A DNA stretch of 64,000 nucleotides from Amphiduros pacificus (GCA_949316495.1 OX439008.1:9794501-9858500); one strand, 5' to 3'. Counted from the stretch's first letter, positions 26,435 through 41,525 are shown. Translations and numbers: made by a program. Notes: generated from the sequence alone by a model not told the origin.

Positions 26435-29400
26435 TCAATATATATTGGTAAAAATTTGCAATGAAAGATTTATCAATGATGCCATAGAATGGTGGACATG
26501 TTTTTTTCACTCAAAAATCATATATCTTATAGTATTAATTTAAGATATATCTTAAAGCACTACTTCAATATATATCTTACAATTCACACTCGATATATAT
26601 CTTAAAGTTTTTATTCAAGTTTACTTATAAACTCAAAAGAGGAAAATGGGGTGGGGGAGTTTAGAACTCTGAAGCTATCTGAAAGGAAAATTGAACAAAC
26701 TGACCACTACATGTGAACATCAGGTTAGTATTTTTAAGTCCTTTCAAATCATCATGTAGATACACAGCAGTCTATTAAGGTCTGGACAGAAGGAAGCAAC
26801 CTGCTCCATCTTGAGTAAGCATGGGGTACTAAAGGAAAACCAGACTCACAGTTGGAAATCAGCTGAGTAATGATTAAAAGTTTGATATGTGGGAGATATG
26901 AGAGATCATAAACTGTTTAATTGAGTTCTTTTTAATTGAGGCATGACTGAGATAAGATGTCCTGGATAAATGTACCATTCATAAAAAGAAATCATTTAAC
27001 TAGTCATCAAGATTTATAGGCTCTCCCTGCAATCAGATCCTGAATATTTTGTTACAAACAATTTTTCAGTGTTCATTGAGGTAGGTGTGAGTGATTCAAG
27101 ACAAATACCAATACCATTTGTCAATTTTCTTAATCCAACTGACAGTCTGCAACTTACATCATAGTCAATAAGCAGTGCAATGACAAGTTCATCACTGTTA
27201 CAAGTACTAATCCAACCAAAACTTACAGCTCTATCCATCACTGTCAGAGTTATTGTCAATAACTTCTTCAATGTGACCACTGATTCGTGACGACAAAGTC
27301 AAGCATGAATAAATCAACAAGCCCAACCAACCTCATAATCGTACACATTTTCATCAAGTGTCATGCTTCGATTAGTTTATAAATGTCTTATTGGTCAACA
27401 GTTACATTATATTCTCTTGATGCCAAATTGAATGTTTTCTTAAGTGTTTAATGAGGCATCACTGTGCACTAAGGCATGAATTTTTCCAACAAATTTTGTA
27501 TAATAGCTTAGATGGAAGACAGAGTTTTCTGCAAAATCATGAATTGCTCACTGAAGAATGACGGCAACACTGAAAAATGATTTTCATCTGTCTGTACTCT
27601 AAAAGATGCATCATACCATGATAATGATAGCTCATGGCTCAAAATGCTAATAGACAGACAGACAGATGGAAAGTGACATCTTAGTCTCAATAACAGCTCT
27701 ATAACACGACAAGACAATTTTTTTTTTTTATAGAAATTTACTGGAAAAGCTAATATCTTATTCTTATACTTTAAAATATACCTAAGTGTGTGGGACATAT
27801 ATCTCTTTCTCTCACTTTAGATATCTTTTGGAGACAAATAATAAAAGGCATTTCTTTCACAAGCATCCACTGGGAGTGGACAGAACATAAAAACTTTATT
27901 CATCAAAGTGCATACAAAAATATATCCACAAATCAAACACAAGCACCTTGCTGTACCAATAGCTGTCTGGAGCTTACTTCTTATTATTCATATCTCAGCT
28001 CTCAGACTCTGACCTTGCTTAACACTGACAAACATGCTTGCTTCATTTAGTTTCCAAAATATTACTCAAAAGTGATACATCTCAAAAAGCTCGATGTTAT
28101 CCTGGATTTGGCGTCCGCAAGCCCAGCAACGAGAAAATTTAAAATTTGACAGGAAATAATTTAAATACATAGCTTATGACAAGCTTACATCTCAGCTTCA
28201 TTGCAGGTTTTGAAATAGATCAAAGGTTATGAAATCTTTGATTCTGCATGACAATGTAGCATATATTCTGCATGACAATGTAGCATGACAATTCTGCATG
28301 ACAATGTAGCATATATAACATTGAAAACTCTGCTCTCACCAACTTTGCCAAAATAACTTTGGGTTAAATCTGAGAGTTTTTCATCAAATTTACTTATATT
28401 GTATTGCAAAAACACTGCAATGCATATTAAGATTCGATTTCAAAGCCTCAGACACCGCAGGATTATATTTCAACAATTACGGTCTTTCGTAACAACAGAT
28501 TACATGCACCATGACTTTTCAGAATACTTTCAGCAAAACATACTTTTTTTAGCCAACAATTTAATAGTCTACAGCTAGCTCAGATATTTGGTAATGATAT
28601 GTCCTATTGCATCATTTATTTCTCATTTAAAGTTCCAGCATTCTAAATCGATGTTTGACTTATACAATGTTTCAACAATGGAGCTGTTCTGAATGAAATA
28701 TTTCAGTTATAGTAATGGTGTTCACTCCATGCCCAGAAACTTGCCAGTTATTCATTTATTTCTATTAATCAGGGAATGTTAATATCTGTTAATATCTCAT
28801 CTTATATCCAAAATGTAATCAAAATATATAAATTACAAGACCAAAGTAATGCAAAAGTAACATTTGAAATAAATATAATTTTAATCTTACATCATTAAAA
28901 TTATATTAGAAAATATCATCAGTAACTTTGAATGAACTAAAAAAATGCTTAAAAGTGAAAATAAGGGATACTGTTGCACATGGAAATGAAAAAAAATATG
29001 AACAATTACAAATCTATCTTAGAATGTAATGAACACAAAGTTATGGTTTATATTACAGATGATTTCCCAAAAATTAATCAAGTGAACATCTCAGTCTTCA
29101 GAGTTGAAATCAATACATGAAGGAAGGATATGTGTAATTTACAGTGGATAGAATTGGTTTTATTCACATAAATTGCTGGACTCCAAGTCACAAAGGAATG
29201 AAGTAGACTCAAATTTAAAAAAAAACTTGACATTATATGCACAAAATATCTTTCCAGATTTAATTTCTTCAAAATGTTTTAATTGTTTTAAATATATTTT
29301 AAGTTTCCTTTTCTGACTGAGGAGTTTGCATCGCTGCAGAGTAGTACTAAAGCCTTGCCAAGCTAATTGTTGTCAAGCTAGTCAGAAGCAGGATCACCAT

Positions 29401-29799
29401 ACAAGTATAGCTTACCATAAGCTCAATATCAATATATTCTCTTGAGTCAGTGACCAAGCTATAAGAACATTCCTACATTTTTGCCTGCAGAAATATCTAG
29501 TTCATATCTTCACCCTTTATGATGATAACGCTTTGTACTCACAGGCAATGATCTCTGTTTCAAAATGAATATATATGAATATATATAGGAATGTGCGTAT
29601 TCTTCATTTCCTGGTACCCATGATGTTTTCTTATTGGAAAGAATATGGTGATTTTTTTTGCATGATTTGTCTAGCATAATACTTCTTACACTTATCATTT
29701 AACACCAATATCACATAAAACACTTAGTTCTTGTTTGACCCTCAGGCGACCTACAGGTCATGTCTGGGTCAGTTGAGGCCAGAGGTCAAGGCTGGCCAA
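26435..29799. other. AT-rich unassigned sequence
   Basis: No exon is supported, although this would be the 3' UTR or downstream flank of the minus-strand gene whose stop is at 29800. A few ATATATCTTA words near 26540-26600 and a small triplication at 28241-28317 are the only repetitions noted. Confidence 0.4.
28241..28317. repeat. three-copy short tandem repeat
   Basis: ATTCTGCATGACAATGTAGC occurs three times with variable linkers (ATAT or ATGACA). Confidence 0.85.
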
Positions 29800-29883
29800 T
29801 CAAACCTTGCTTAGTGCCACCACATTGAAGGTGATCTGCTCAGGGTCACGAGCCATGAACTTTTTGACAACTTCTGCTGTGTC
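29800..29883 (-). CDS. last exon of an unrecognised host gene
   Basis: On the minus strand an acceptor (TTGTACAATACTTGCAG) precedes 27 codons and a TGA (29800-29802). The peptide begins DTAEVVKKFMARDPEQ and ends FNVVALSKV. Third codon positions are G/C-rich against an AT-rich flank, a good sign of coding. Its phase (0) fits the exon at 32018-32069, which ends GAG before GTAGGC. Alternatively, AAG before GTTTGA could act as a donor and the exon would be internal. I do not recognise the family. Confidence 0.5.
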   Translation of the reverse strand, partial: DTAEVVKKFMARDPEQITFNVVALSKV

Positions 29884-30077
29884 CTGCAAGTATTGTACAA
29901 ATGAAATTATCAACATATCCAAACTTAGAGAAAATATGAACTTGTAATAATGTGGATTTGACGTGATTTGTATGGATGGATTTTGTTGAAGTACAATTTA
30001 ATTTAGGTCCCATGAGATAAAAGCCTACCACCAATCTCAATCAACTGCTCTTTAACTCTTCTCTAAAATATACATAT
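29884..30077. other. intron-like spacer
   Basis: Spacer between the last exon candidate and the 31-bp array, with no feature. Confidence 0.4.
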
Positions 30078-30333
30078 ATGACACAGATAAGTCAGAGACA
30101 TGGGTCACAGATTGGGGACATGACACAGATCAGGGTCACAGATTGGGGACATGACACAGATCAGGGTCACAGATTGGGGACATGGCACAGATCAGGGTCA
30201 CAGATTGGGGACATGACACAGATCAGGGTCACAGATTGGGGACATGACACAGATCAGGGTCACAGATTGGGGACATGACACAGATCAGGGTCACAGATTG
30301 GGGACATGGCACAGATCAGGGTCACAGATTAGG
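30078..30333. repeat. 31-bp minisatellite, about 8 copies
   Basis: The unit combines GACACAGATCAGGGTCACAG and ATTGGGGACAT. Degenerate copies trail to about 30375. It lies inside the predicted intron of the minus-strand gene. Confidence 0.95.
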
Positions 30334-30402
30334 GCTAGACCATGAAAAGAACAAAGACTGGGGACAGATCACAGATGAGTGCCCAATGTATAAATGTGGC
30401 TC

Positions 30403-30788
30403 TGTTTGCCCTTATTGGGCCCTGTTTATACTTGACCTTATTGGGACCCATTTATGCCTGACCTTACTAGGCCCTGTTTATGCCTGACCTTACTAGGCCC
30501 TGCTTAAGCTTGACCTTACTAGGCCCTGATTATGCTTGACCTTACTAGGCCCCGTTTATGCCTGACCTTACTAGGCCCTGATTAAGCTTGACCTTACTAG
30601 GCCCTTATTATGCTTGACCTTACTAGGCCCTGATTATGCTTGACCTTACTAGGCCCTTATTATGCTTGACCTTACTAGGCCCTGATTATGCTTGACCTTA
30701 CTCGGCCCTTATTATGCTTGACCTTACTAGGCCCTGATTATGCTTGACCTTACTAGGCCCTTATTATGCTTGACCTCAGTAGGTGCTG
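30403..30788. repeat. 26-bp minisatellite, about 14 copies
   Basis: The unit is GACCTTACTAGGCCCT plus GATTATGCTT, alternating with TTATTATGCTT and GTTTATGCCT forms. It starts only about 70 bp from the 31-bp array, so two unrelated arrays sit in one intron. Confidence 0.95.
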
Positions 30789-30961
30789 TTTGGCCCAATT
30801 TATGGGATCTTGAACTATTGTGTCATGGAAAAAAACTTGCACAATTGGATGGTTTCTACTCCTGAAAAGTGCTTCCAGTCTTATTTTAAAAAAAACCCTG
30901 ATAGTCATGTGGGTCCCCAGCCCTGGATAATAATATAATATACAGTGTCTAAACATGGCTA

Positions 30962-31590
30962 ATGCCTCAGTCACATTTGCACCAGGTGCCGGCCGGGAAG
31001 TAAGAATCGGCCGACTTCCCAGTCTGCCAGGGGCCAGGGAGTTAATCAGCAATAATCTGAGAGATGCCGTAGCTGTGCTCACATTATTAAAGGGCACCGC
31101 ACGGGCACGTGCAAGATTGAATGGCGCAGACATCTGTAGGATATCCTAAATAAACGTCTAGATCATGGACTGACGTCTGTAGGATATCCTAAAGACATCT
31201 AGATCATTTGATTGACATATGAATGACATCCAAAAAACGTTTATATGATATCGTACGGAGCCTGTTGGATCATCTGACGATGGCCTGTGAACACATGAAA
31301 TAAAAAAAAAATCCTATTTTCACCGCACGATGCCACCGACAGCCTTAAGATAATCTGCCGATGTGCCTGTGGGACACTGCTGTGTTCTTTAAGATGATAT
31401 CGGGGGAAACGCCGGCAACTTTTATGCTGCAGCTAAAAGTTCCCGATGACCTGCCCGATGTCATAAAGATGCCCAATTGTGGCCGATGATGCAGTGCCCG
31501 CATGGCAATCTGAACTGCCTGCCAATTTTGTAAAAAATACCCATCGGCCGGGCATCTTTCCTGAAATCGGCGCAAATGTGACTGAAGCAT
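30962..31590. mobile_element. GC-rich TIR element (MITE-like), complete copy
   Basis: The 629-bp segment starts ATGCCTCAGTCACATTTGCA and ends with the inverted match TGCGCAAATGTGACTGAAGCAT-type sequence (31569-31590), giving terminal inverted repeats of about 22 bp with two mismatches. Subterminal CCGGCCGG and ATCGGCC words occur near both ends. An internal duplication of CTGTAGGATATCCTAAA with GTCTAGATCAT occurs at 31130-31206. No transposase is encoded. The target duplication is unclear (TA possible). A partial second copy is at 15303-15571. Confidence 0.75.
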
Positions 31591-32017
31591 AACCTGGCAT
31601 TTTGACCCTGGTCAACATATAATTTGTCTGAGATTGTCTAGAATTCGAAGCATCCATGTGTTAAGATATATGCAGAACAATGCATTTTTGGTCATGTTAG
31701 ACAGTCTGCAGGTTATCCAAAACCTAACCTTATTTATAGCAAAGGTGAAAAAAGTTGGGAAATATCAAAATAAAACTTGTCACGATACTTTATCATGAAG
31801 CATGTGTAAACTTTGAAACCAATTCAAGCATACTGGTCAAGTTTGAGAGCCTGAAAGGTATCTTAACCATGATCTGGCGGCAAAGTTAAAAAGGTCATGG
31901 AAAGATCAACATTGAATTAGTTTGAGATTTTATCAATTTGTGCATTTAGGGGTCAGTTGGGGACTCTGGAATAGATGATAAGTGTCTATATGGAGATATC
32001 TGATGCTTAATGCCTAC
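31591..32017. other. intron-like sequence
   Basis: AT-rich sequence between the TIR element and the next exon candidate. No other feature. Confidence 0.4.
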
Positions 32018-32069
32018 CTCAAGCAGGGAATCCGGGGTAGTAGATCCATGCTTTAATGGCGCCCCCTTT
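32018..32069 (-). CDS. internal exon of the unrecognised host gene
   Basis: Minus-strand exon candidate ending GAG before GTAGGC. The peptide is KGAPLKHGSTTPDSLLE, GC-rich and coding-like. Two acceptors are possible in TCTTTTTCAGATGGTAG: the outer one (exon to 32076) needs a one-base carry-over, while the inner TAG used here takes two bases and so matches the upstream exon at 33452-33642, which ends in AA. It joins in frame with the exon at 29800-29883. Confidence 0.5.
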
Positions 32070-33451
32070 CTACCATCTGAAAAAGACAACCAAAAAAAAA
32101 TAAGTTTGCTCAAATGTTAAACATCAACATAAACAATTGAATTTTAATTTAATTTAATTTACTTTGATGTGATGGATCTTGTTCAAGTTATGAGCGTGGA
32201 GCTATACATGCGGAGTACGAATGGAGTATGATCAGCATGCGCCACCTGCAGGCAAGTCACATGTCAGCCTTGTAATGGCTTAAGGTGGCGCTCTTTTATA
32301 TTCAGATGATGATGTGATTATTACAGGATATTTGTTGACCTTCACTGACCGTTTGTAATGACCGTAAATCTGACCACAATGAATCGTAAAATATGTGCCT
32401 ACTATACCATGTCTACACACAACTTTTCTGACTTGTCCTTCAACATTGTGACGAAGTGATCTTTGTTTGATATTCAAATGGCTTTTTAGTTTGAAAAAAA
32501 GGTTCTGAAAAAAATTACTTAAAAATCACTGTATTGACTTTAAACATAATCTCACAATGTTCTCAAGTAGCCAATGTATTTGTGAAGGGAATAAAGGAGA
32601 GAGCTGCCTTGATGGTAAAGTATTTAACAAATTATGGGAATCAAAATCATGACTCCAATCTAATCCCATTCCGCTTCACCATTCTGCCAGACATCCAGTG
32701 TCTTGGTCTTAAAGTATGTGCATTAATAGTAACAGTCAATATAATATATGAGGTCAAAATAAATTTCCCCTAAAGGCACTATTTAACTGTTAAGTAAAGC
32801 ACAAGTCTTGCACAAACTACATGAAGCTACCAAATGGACCAGTTGTTTAAACCAATGTACCCAATGAACAGTGTAAATACATCCACTTTCAAAACATTTT
32901 CTGGATATTTTCAAAGTTTCAGATCTTATACTTGTATAAATAATTATTGAGGATCTCCTTTTCTTTCAAACAATCCCTTAGAGTTCCCAGACACAAAAGT
33001 CACACAAAAGCCTGTGTTTCTGTCAAGTGATGCAGGCTTTTTCAGCACTACTGTGACCTACTTGGTAAACAGAATTCCACCACATTTTCCACCTCTGGCA
33101 AAGGTCACACTCATTCAATTAGAAGGACACCAGAAATCAGCACATTTTCACATTTCATGAGTTTTTGTATTAATAAACAATCTTTGTTTGCTACTTATTT
33201 GTCATCATTCTGAGGACACAGAGACCATTAATTATTAGCTGATAATCAATGTTACATACTGATTGGCAAGCTTATTAACAATTCACTCACAATTATACTA
33301 ATTCCTTCTAACTTCCGGGATGAATAAAATATATGTTTTTCCAGATTACCTGATGGTGACAGTATCATAGCCAATGGCTGTATAAACAATGCTTCTGTAT
33401 AATATGCCAATATAACTAAGTGTCATATGATCATGTCTTTTAGTACCTCAC
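32070..33451. other. intron-like AT-rich sequence
   Basis: Lies between two exon candidates. No repeat is recognised. Confidence 0.4.
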
Positions 33452-33642
33452 TTGTCCATGCAGTTGAGAGGATTCTCCACTAGGGTTTCAGTGCCATTGG
33501 TCACCACTATTTACAATGCTATTGGGATTAGTGTCATTTGCCGGTTGCATTTATTAATGCGCACTATTAGGTCGTCAATTATGAATGAGACCTCAGCCTC
33601 CAGAGACAGAAAGTCGTGACACAAGGCCATATAAACACCATA
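33452..33642 (-). CDS. upstream exon of the unrecognised host gene, with in-frame TAA
   Basis: A strong minus-strand acceptor (GTGTGTCTTTTTTCTAG) precedes 191 nt ending AA before GTGAGG, a good donor. The frame encodes 43 residues (including FLSLEAEVSFIIDDLIVRIN), then one TAA (33511-33513), then 19 coding-like residues (VVTNGTETLVENPLNCMDK) in the same frame. The ending phase fits the exon at 32018-32069. The single stop could mean a sequencing error, a null allele, a pseudogene, or that the exon ends earlier at TT before GTAAAT (33513-33518). The protein family is not recognised. Confidence 0.45.
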
Positions 33643-33960
33643 CTAGAAAAAAGACACACATTTATTATTGATCTATAACAGGAGTGAATTGATAAACCTT
33701 TGCATTTATTATAGAGGAATAACAAGATCGCCAATTAGGGTATGAAGCCATCACAATATTGTAGCAGGCTTGACTGCTCAGAACATACCCTGGAGAGTGG
33801 CATCATGTGAAAACAAACCTCTCCACTTGCTCATGCATTTCCTTATCCTTATCTTATGAGGTATTGTTATAGATCATAATAAAATGTTCTGAGATATAAC
33901 ATCTGGAATAGTTTTATTGCCAGATAATATCTGAATGCAAACCACTTCAACAGTGGCACT
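33643..33960. other. intron-like sequence
   Basis: No feature other than the polypyrimidine tract of the acceptor at its left edge. Confidence 0.4.
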
Positions 33961-34590
33961 ATGAGATGGCAATATATAGCAATATTAGATAGCACAAATC
34001 ATAACTATATGTAGCAATATGTAGCAATATGAGATAGCAATATGTAGCAATATGAAATAGCAATATGAGATAGCTATATGAGATAGCAATATGTAGCAAT
34101 ATGAGATAGCAATATGTAGCAATATGAGATAGCAATATGAAATAGCAATATGAAATAGCAATATGAGATAGCAATATGAAATAGCAATATGAGATAGCAA
34201 TATGAAATAGCAATATGAGATAGCAATATGAAATAGCAATATGAGATAGCAATATGAAATAGCAATATGAAATAGCAATATGAGATAGCAATATGAGATA
34301 ACAATATTAGATAGCACAAATCATAACTATATGTAGCAATATGTAGCAATACGAGATAGCAATATGTAGCAATATGAGAAAACAATATGAGATAGCAATA
34401 TGAGATAGCAATATATAGCAATATGAGATAGCAACATATAGCAATGAGATAGGAATATGCAGCAATATGAGATAGCAATATATAGCAATATGAGATAGCA
34501 ATATATAGCAATATGAGATAGCAATATGAGATAGCAATATATAGCAATGAGATAGGAATATGCAGCAATATGTGATCGGAATATGCAGCA
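33961..34590. repeat. 13-bp minisatellite with 10-bp variants
   Basis: Units GATAGCAATATGA and GAAATAGCAATAT alternate with shorter TAGCAATATG. A segment holding the rare AGCACAAATCATAACTATA recurs 322 bp apart (33981 and 34303), and a GCAATGAGATAGGAATATG block recurs 102 bp apart, so higher-order duplication is present. Confidence 0.93.
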
Positions 34591-34592
34591 GA

Positions 34593-35168
34593 GTGAGGTG
34601 ACCAACATGAGTCAAAATGACAGGAGTCAAATGAGATAGTATGAGTCATAGTGACCAACATGAGCCACAACAAAGGGTGTCTCATGATATAGCATGAGTC
34701 ATGGTGACCTCAGTGACCAACATGAACCACAACAAAGGGTGTCTCATGATATAGCATGAGTCATAGTGACCTCAGTGACCAACATGAACCACAACAAAGG
34801 GTGTCTCATGATATAGCATGAGTCATGGTGACCTCAGTGACCAACATGAACCACAACAAAGGGTGTCTCATGATATAGCATGAATCATGGTGACATCAGT
34901 GACCAACATGAACCACAACAAAGGGTGTCTCATGATATAGCATGAGTCATGGTGACCTCAGTGACCAACATGAACCACAACAAAGGGTGTCTCATGATAT
35001 AGCATGAGTCATGGTGACCTCAGTGACCAACATGAACCACAACAAAGGGTGTCTCATGATATAGCATGAGTCATGGTGACCTCAGTGACCAACATGAGCC
35101 AGAACAAAGGGAGTCTTATGATATAGCATGAGTCATGGTGACCTCAGTGACCAACATGAACCACAATG
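34593..35168. repeat. 62-bp minisatellite, about 9 copies
   Basis: The unit contains CTCATGATATAGCATGAG, GTGACCTCAGTGACCAACAT and GAACCACAACAAAGGGTGT. Anchors recur at exact 62-bp steps from 34681 to 35115. Each unit has two self-complementary parts: CTCATG/CATGAG, and GGT...ACC around GACCTCAGTG. It abuts the 13-bp array directly. Confidence 0.95.
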
Positions 35169-36193
35169 CCTAGTGCCCACCTACTCAGAGTTGAAAAGAA
35201 CGCATAAACACCAAAATCATTGGGGAGCATGATTTATTCAAATCTACCATGATTTTTGAAAACATTGATCTCATATGATGGCTTTAAATGGCAGAGAAGA
35301 GTTGAAATCAGGACCTCCGGGAATAGGGGGAGGCATCTAAACACCATAAATGTGTCATGAAATTCAGTGTCTGAATGGAAGCAGAAATAATTTATTGAAG
35401 TTGTGGGGAGGTTTGTATTGATAAATATAAAGAGTGGAGCATCATATGATGCATGTCTGATAATGCATTGTGCTCTGATTGATGAATGGACTGGCTCTCT
35501 CTTTATAATATGGATCTCAGGGCCTGGCACTTTGGCACTTGTATATCTTGAATAATCAAACAAACCTGTATCTTTGTCACCTGTAAATCTTGGTCAGTTA
35601 TTCAAGCTCCAGTCAATATGGACAGACACCTGTAAATCTCACGTTAATCAACATGGTCTGTCAGATGAAAACTCTGAAAATGGTCATGCAATGGTCAAAA
35701 CATCAATCTCATCTGAGATTTTGTTGAGTTGAATACATCTGTAGAGTTTGGTGTATTCAGGCAGTTTTATATACATTACAGCACCATCAAGACATTTCGA
35801 ATGTGACATTTTGCAACGGTCATTTGAGGTCATAGAATGATGAATAAAAATTGGGTCAAGAACTTTGTCAACGAGATTAAAGTGATAAGTTTTGGATTTT
35901 AAGGTTAAAAAACTTGTTTTAACTTGGAAATTATCACAACCTAGACCTCAACGGAAACATTGCCAGAAATATCTCAATGACCTCAGCAATTTTTAAGTAC
36001 TGGATTATAAAGTGAAAATCTGGCAATTATCTGATTTTTTTCAGACAGAAAATTAATGACTTCTGAACAATTTAAGTTCTGTGTACTTTTTCTTCCTTTT
36101 CCCTTGTTAAATGCTATCAGACTGGCCAGCGATCATCTTGTGACATTGTGACCTGATGGTGTCCTCGCTTGATCCCACATCAGAAAATGAACT
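35169..36193. other. unassigned sequence
   Basis: A 109-codon minus frame (35234-35563) shows no recognisable domain. No repeat is seen. Confidence 0.4.
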
Positions 36194-36214
36194 GGGGGGG
36201 GGGGGGGGGGGGGG
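36194..36214 (+). repeat. poly-G run of 21
   Basis: Uninterrupted run of 21 G on the plus strand. Its length should be treated as approximate. Confidence 0.9.
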
Positions 36215-36395
36215 CACCCACTTTAATTATAAATATAGCAACATAATAAGTTTTTTCAACGATAATTTATGTTTACAAAATCTTTTTTTTTTCACAAGAT
36301 AGTATTTCTTACAAAGCCTGTATGTAACCCCAATATTGACATCTCAAATACTTGTTACAAGATCCAAATGTAATACAAAATATTTTCAAAATTAA

Positions 36396-36470
36396 AGTCA
36401 AATCCCAGGTATTGGGATAAAATAAAATCCCAGGTATTGGGATAACATCAAATCCCAGGTATTGGGATAA
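36396..36470. repeat. 25-bp repeat, three copies
   Basis: AATCCCAGGTATTGGGATAA starts at 36401, 36426 and 36451. The core TCCCA...TGGGA is self-complementary. Confidence 0.9.
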
Positions 36471-37419
36471 GATTGAAAATCTTCTGCTATAAGCAAAATC
36501 ATAGTGTTCGGAGTGACCCCCCAACCCCTTCTATCAAGAAATCAATTACCCTATATTCCTGTTCTTGTTTATCTTCTGATTAGCCATCAATGAGATTATA
36601 CAGACCATCAAATCATTAATATCTCATTTGTTAACCCTTTTACTGGGCTCCAGGGAATTTACCAATAATGCATCCACATGCATTTGAAAGCATGGCATTT
36701 TCCCAGCAAGCTCCATTAATTATTTTTCATAGTTCTGTTGATATAAAATTTATAATAGCAGGTTACCTCAATGTTTTGTCCGATACAAAGAGTTATTCTT
36801 ATTCAGGTGTGGTAATGAGGCATAGAAGCTGGAATGACCCAAACAGATATTTTTCACTTTAGGTTATAACAAATATTATTTATTCATCATATCTACATAA
36901 GGCAAATGTTATACTGTTGTTTTCACTTTATACATTTCAGAGAACACTGAATATTATGTTTATTGTTTGCCCATCAAAGGGTTAGAACTTTTCATTGGAA
37001 GGGGCAAATAGTGTTGACTTTGGTTGATTACCAGTTGCACTTGACCTATTAACTTACTTATTTCTTTACTTTGAAACTCGTTTCATTAAATTGGTATCTG
37101 GCAGAATCAGATTCTGTATGATGTTTTTGTGGATTTTTGAAATTGTAAAAAAACTAAATATTTATGAAACTAAAAATTTCAATTTGCCCTCCTTTAATTT
37201 ACAGCCGTGTTCTGTTACATTTTACAAATTGTAAGAAATGTTCATCTAAACATTAATCTGCTGGGATGTCATGTAAATCTCATTTTAATCCACCTTGATA
37301 ATTTTGCAAATCACATAGTAACCTGTATATCTCATATAAATGTCAAGATAATGCATCCACATACTAATTATCAAGATTATCTTCACCTCTTTTCCTAATC
37401 TGCCAAGAAAATATGTACA
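36471..37419. other. unassigned AT-rich sequence
   Basis: No gene or repeat supported apart from isolated diverged relatives of the following 30-bp unit after about 37330. Confidence 0.4.
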
Positions 37420-38130
37420 TATCTTCTGTCAAGATAATCTGCATAATATATATATTCGTCTATATCATATATATTTGTCTGGATAATCTGCATATCATAT
37501 CAGATGTACATAACCATGGTTATGATTATATATATATATTTGCCTGGATTATCTGTATATTATATCTATTTGCCTGGATTATCTGTATATTATATCTATT
37601 TGCCTGGATTATCTGTATATTATATCTATTTGTCTGGATTATCTGTATATCATATCTATTTGTCAGGATTATCTGTATATCATATCTATTTGTCTGGATT
37701 ATCTGTATATCATATCTATTTGTCTGGATTATCTGTATATCATATATATTTGTCTGGATTATCTGTATATCATATCTATTTGTCTGGATTATCTGTATAT
37801 TATATCTATTTGTCTGGATTATCTGTATATCATATCTATTTTGTCTGGATTATCTGTATATTATATTTATTTGTCTGGATTATCTGTATATTATATCTAT
37901 TTGTCTGGATTATCTGTATATTATATTTATTTGTCTGGATTATCTGTATATTATATTTATTTGTCTGGATTATCTGTATATCATATCTATTTGTCTGGAT
38001 TATCTGTATATCATATATATTTGTCTGGAGTATCTGTATATTATATCTATTTGTCTGGATTATCTGTATATTATATCTATATGTCTTGATAATCTGCATA
38101 TCATAAATTCATCTGTTAAGATAATATGTA
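37420..38130. repeat. 30-bp minisatellite with graded edges
   Basis: The core (37541-38080) is TATTTGTCTGGATTATCTGT plus ATATCATATC, about 18 copies, with one 31-bp unit near 37840 that shifts the frame. Copies become progressively diverged on both sides (GTCAAGATAATCTGCATA forms). Frames of up to 253 codons here are artefacts. Confidence 0.95.
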
Positions 38131-40365
<2,235 letters not shown>

Positions 40366-40374
40366 TGCATATTT

Positions 40375-40411
40375 GTGTGTGTGATATATGTGTGTGTGTG
40401 TGTGTGTGTGT
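40375..40411. repeat. (TG)n microsatellite
   Basis: TG dinucleotides interrupted by ATATA at 40384-40388. Confidence 0.92.
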
Positions 40412-40497
40412 TGGGTCCTGCACAATGGCTGAGGGTTGTGAGAGAATCATAAAAATGAGATGTTCCCAAAGCTTGTCTTCTTAACCTCTCTTGCACT

Positions 40498-41373
40498 TAC
40501 TCAGTCCAGTAATAGGACATCATGACAATACTCGGTCCAGTAATAGGACATCATGGGAATACTTGGTCCAGTAATAGGACATCATGGCAATACTCAGTCC
40601 AGTAATAGGACATCATGGCAATAATCGGTCCAGTAAAAGGACATCATGACAATACTTGGTCCAGTAATAGGACATCATGGGAATACTTGGTCCAGTAATA
40701 GGACATCATGACAATACTCAGTCCAGTAATAGGACATCATGACAATACTCAGTCCAGTAATAGGACATCATGACAATACTTGGTCCAGTAATAGGACATC
40801 ATGGCAATACTTGGTCCAGTAATAGGACATCATGGCAATAATTGGTCCAGTAATAGGACATCATGGCAATACTCGGTCCAGTAATAGGACATCATGACAA
40901 TACTTGGTCCAGTAATAGGACATCATGGCAATACTCAGTCCAGTAATAGGACATCATGACAATACTCAGTCCAGTAATAGGACATCATGGCAATACTCGG
41001 TCCAGTAATAGGACATCATGACAATACTCAGTCCAGTAATAGGACATCATGACAATACTCAGTCCAGTAATAGGACATCATGGCAATACTTGGTCCAATA
41101 ATAGGACATCATGACAATACTCAGTCCAGTAATAGGACATCATAACAATACTCAGTCCAGTAATAGGACATCATAACAATACTCAGTCCAGTAATAGGAC
41201 CTCATGACAATACTCAGTCCAGTAATAGGACATCCTGTCAATACTCAGTCCAGTAATAGGACATCATGGCAATACTCGGTCCAGTAATAGGACATCATAA
41301 CAATACTCGGTCCAGTAATAGGACATCATGGCAATACTCGGTCCAGTAATAGGACATCATGACAATACTCGGT
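40498..41373. repeat. 31-bp minisatellite, about 28 copies
   Basis: The unit is GTCCAGTAATAGGACATCAT plus G(A/G)CAATACT(C/T)(A/G)G. GTCC...GGAC within each unit is self-complementary. Variants are scattered without an obvious block pattern. Confidence 0.95.
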
Positions 41374-41525
41374 CTCACTAGCAAATCAAAGACGGGTTGA
41401 AACAAACCTCTACAATTCATCTCACTAAGCCGGAAACTCTGCAAGTCAATAATGCTTTCTGAAGCTTTAAGTATAAAAATGGTTTACAGTAAACGTGTAA
41501 TATTCTGACCACAATGTAATCTGTT

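Noticed and set aside
27549-27582. Second hammerhead-like CTGAAGA...GAAA
   Set aside because: The sequence between the core boxes cannot form stem II.
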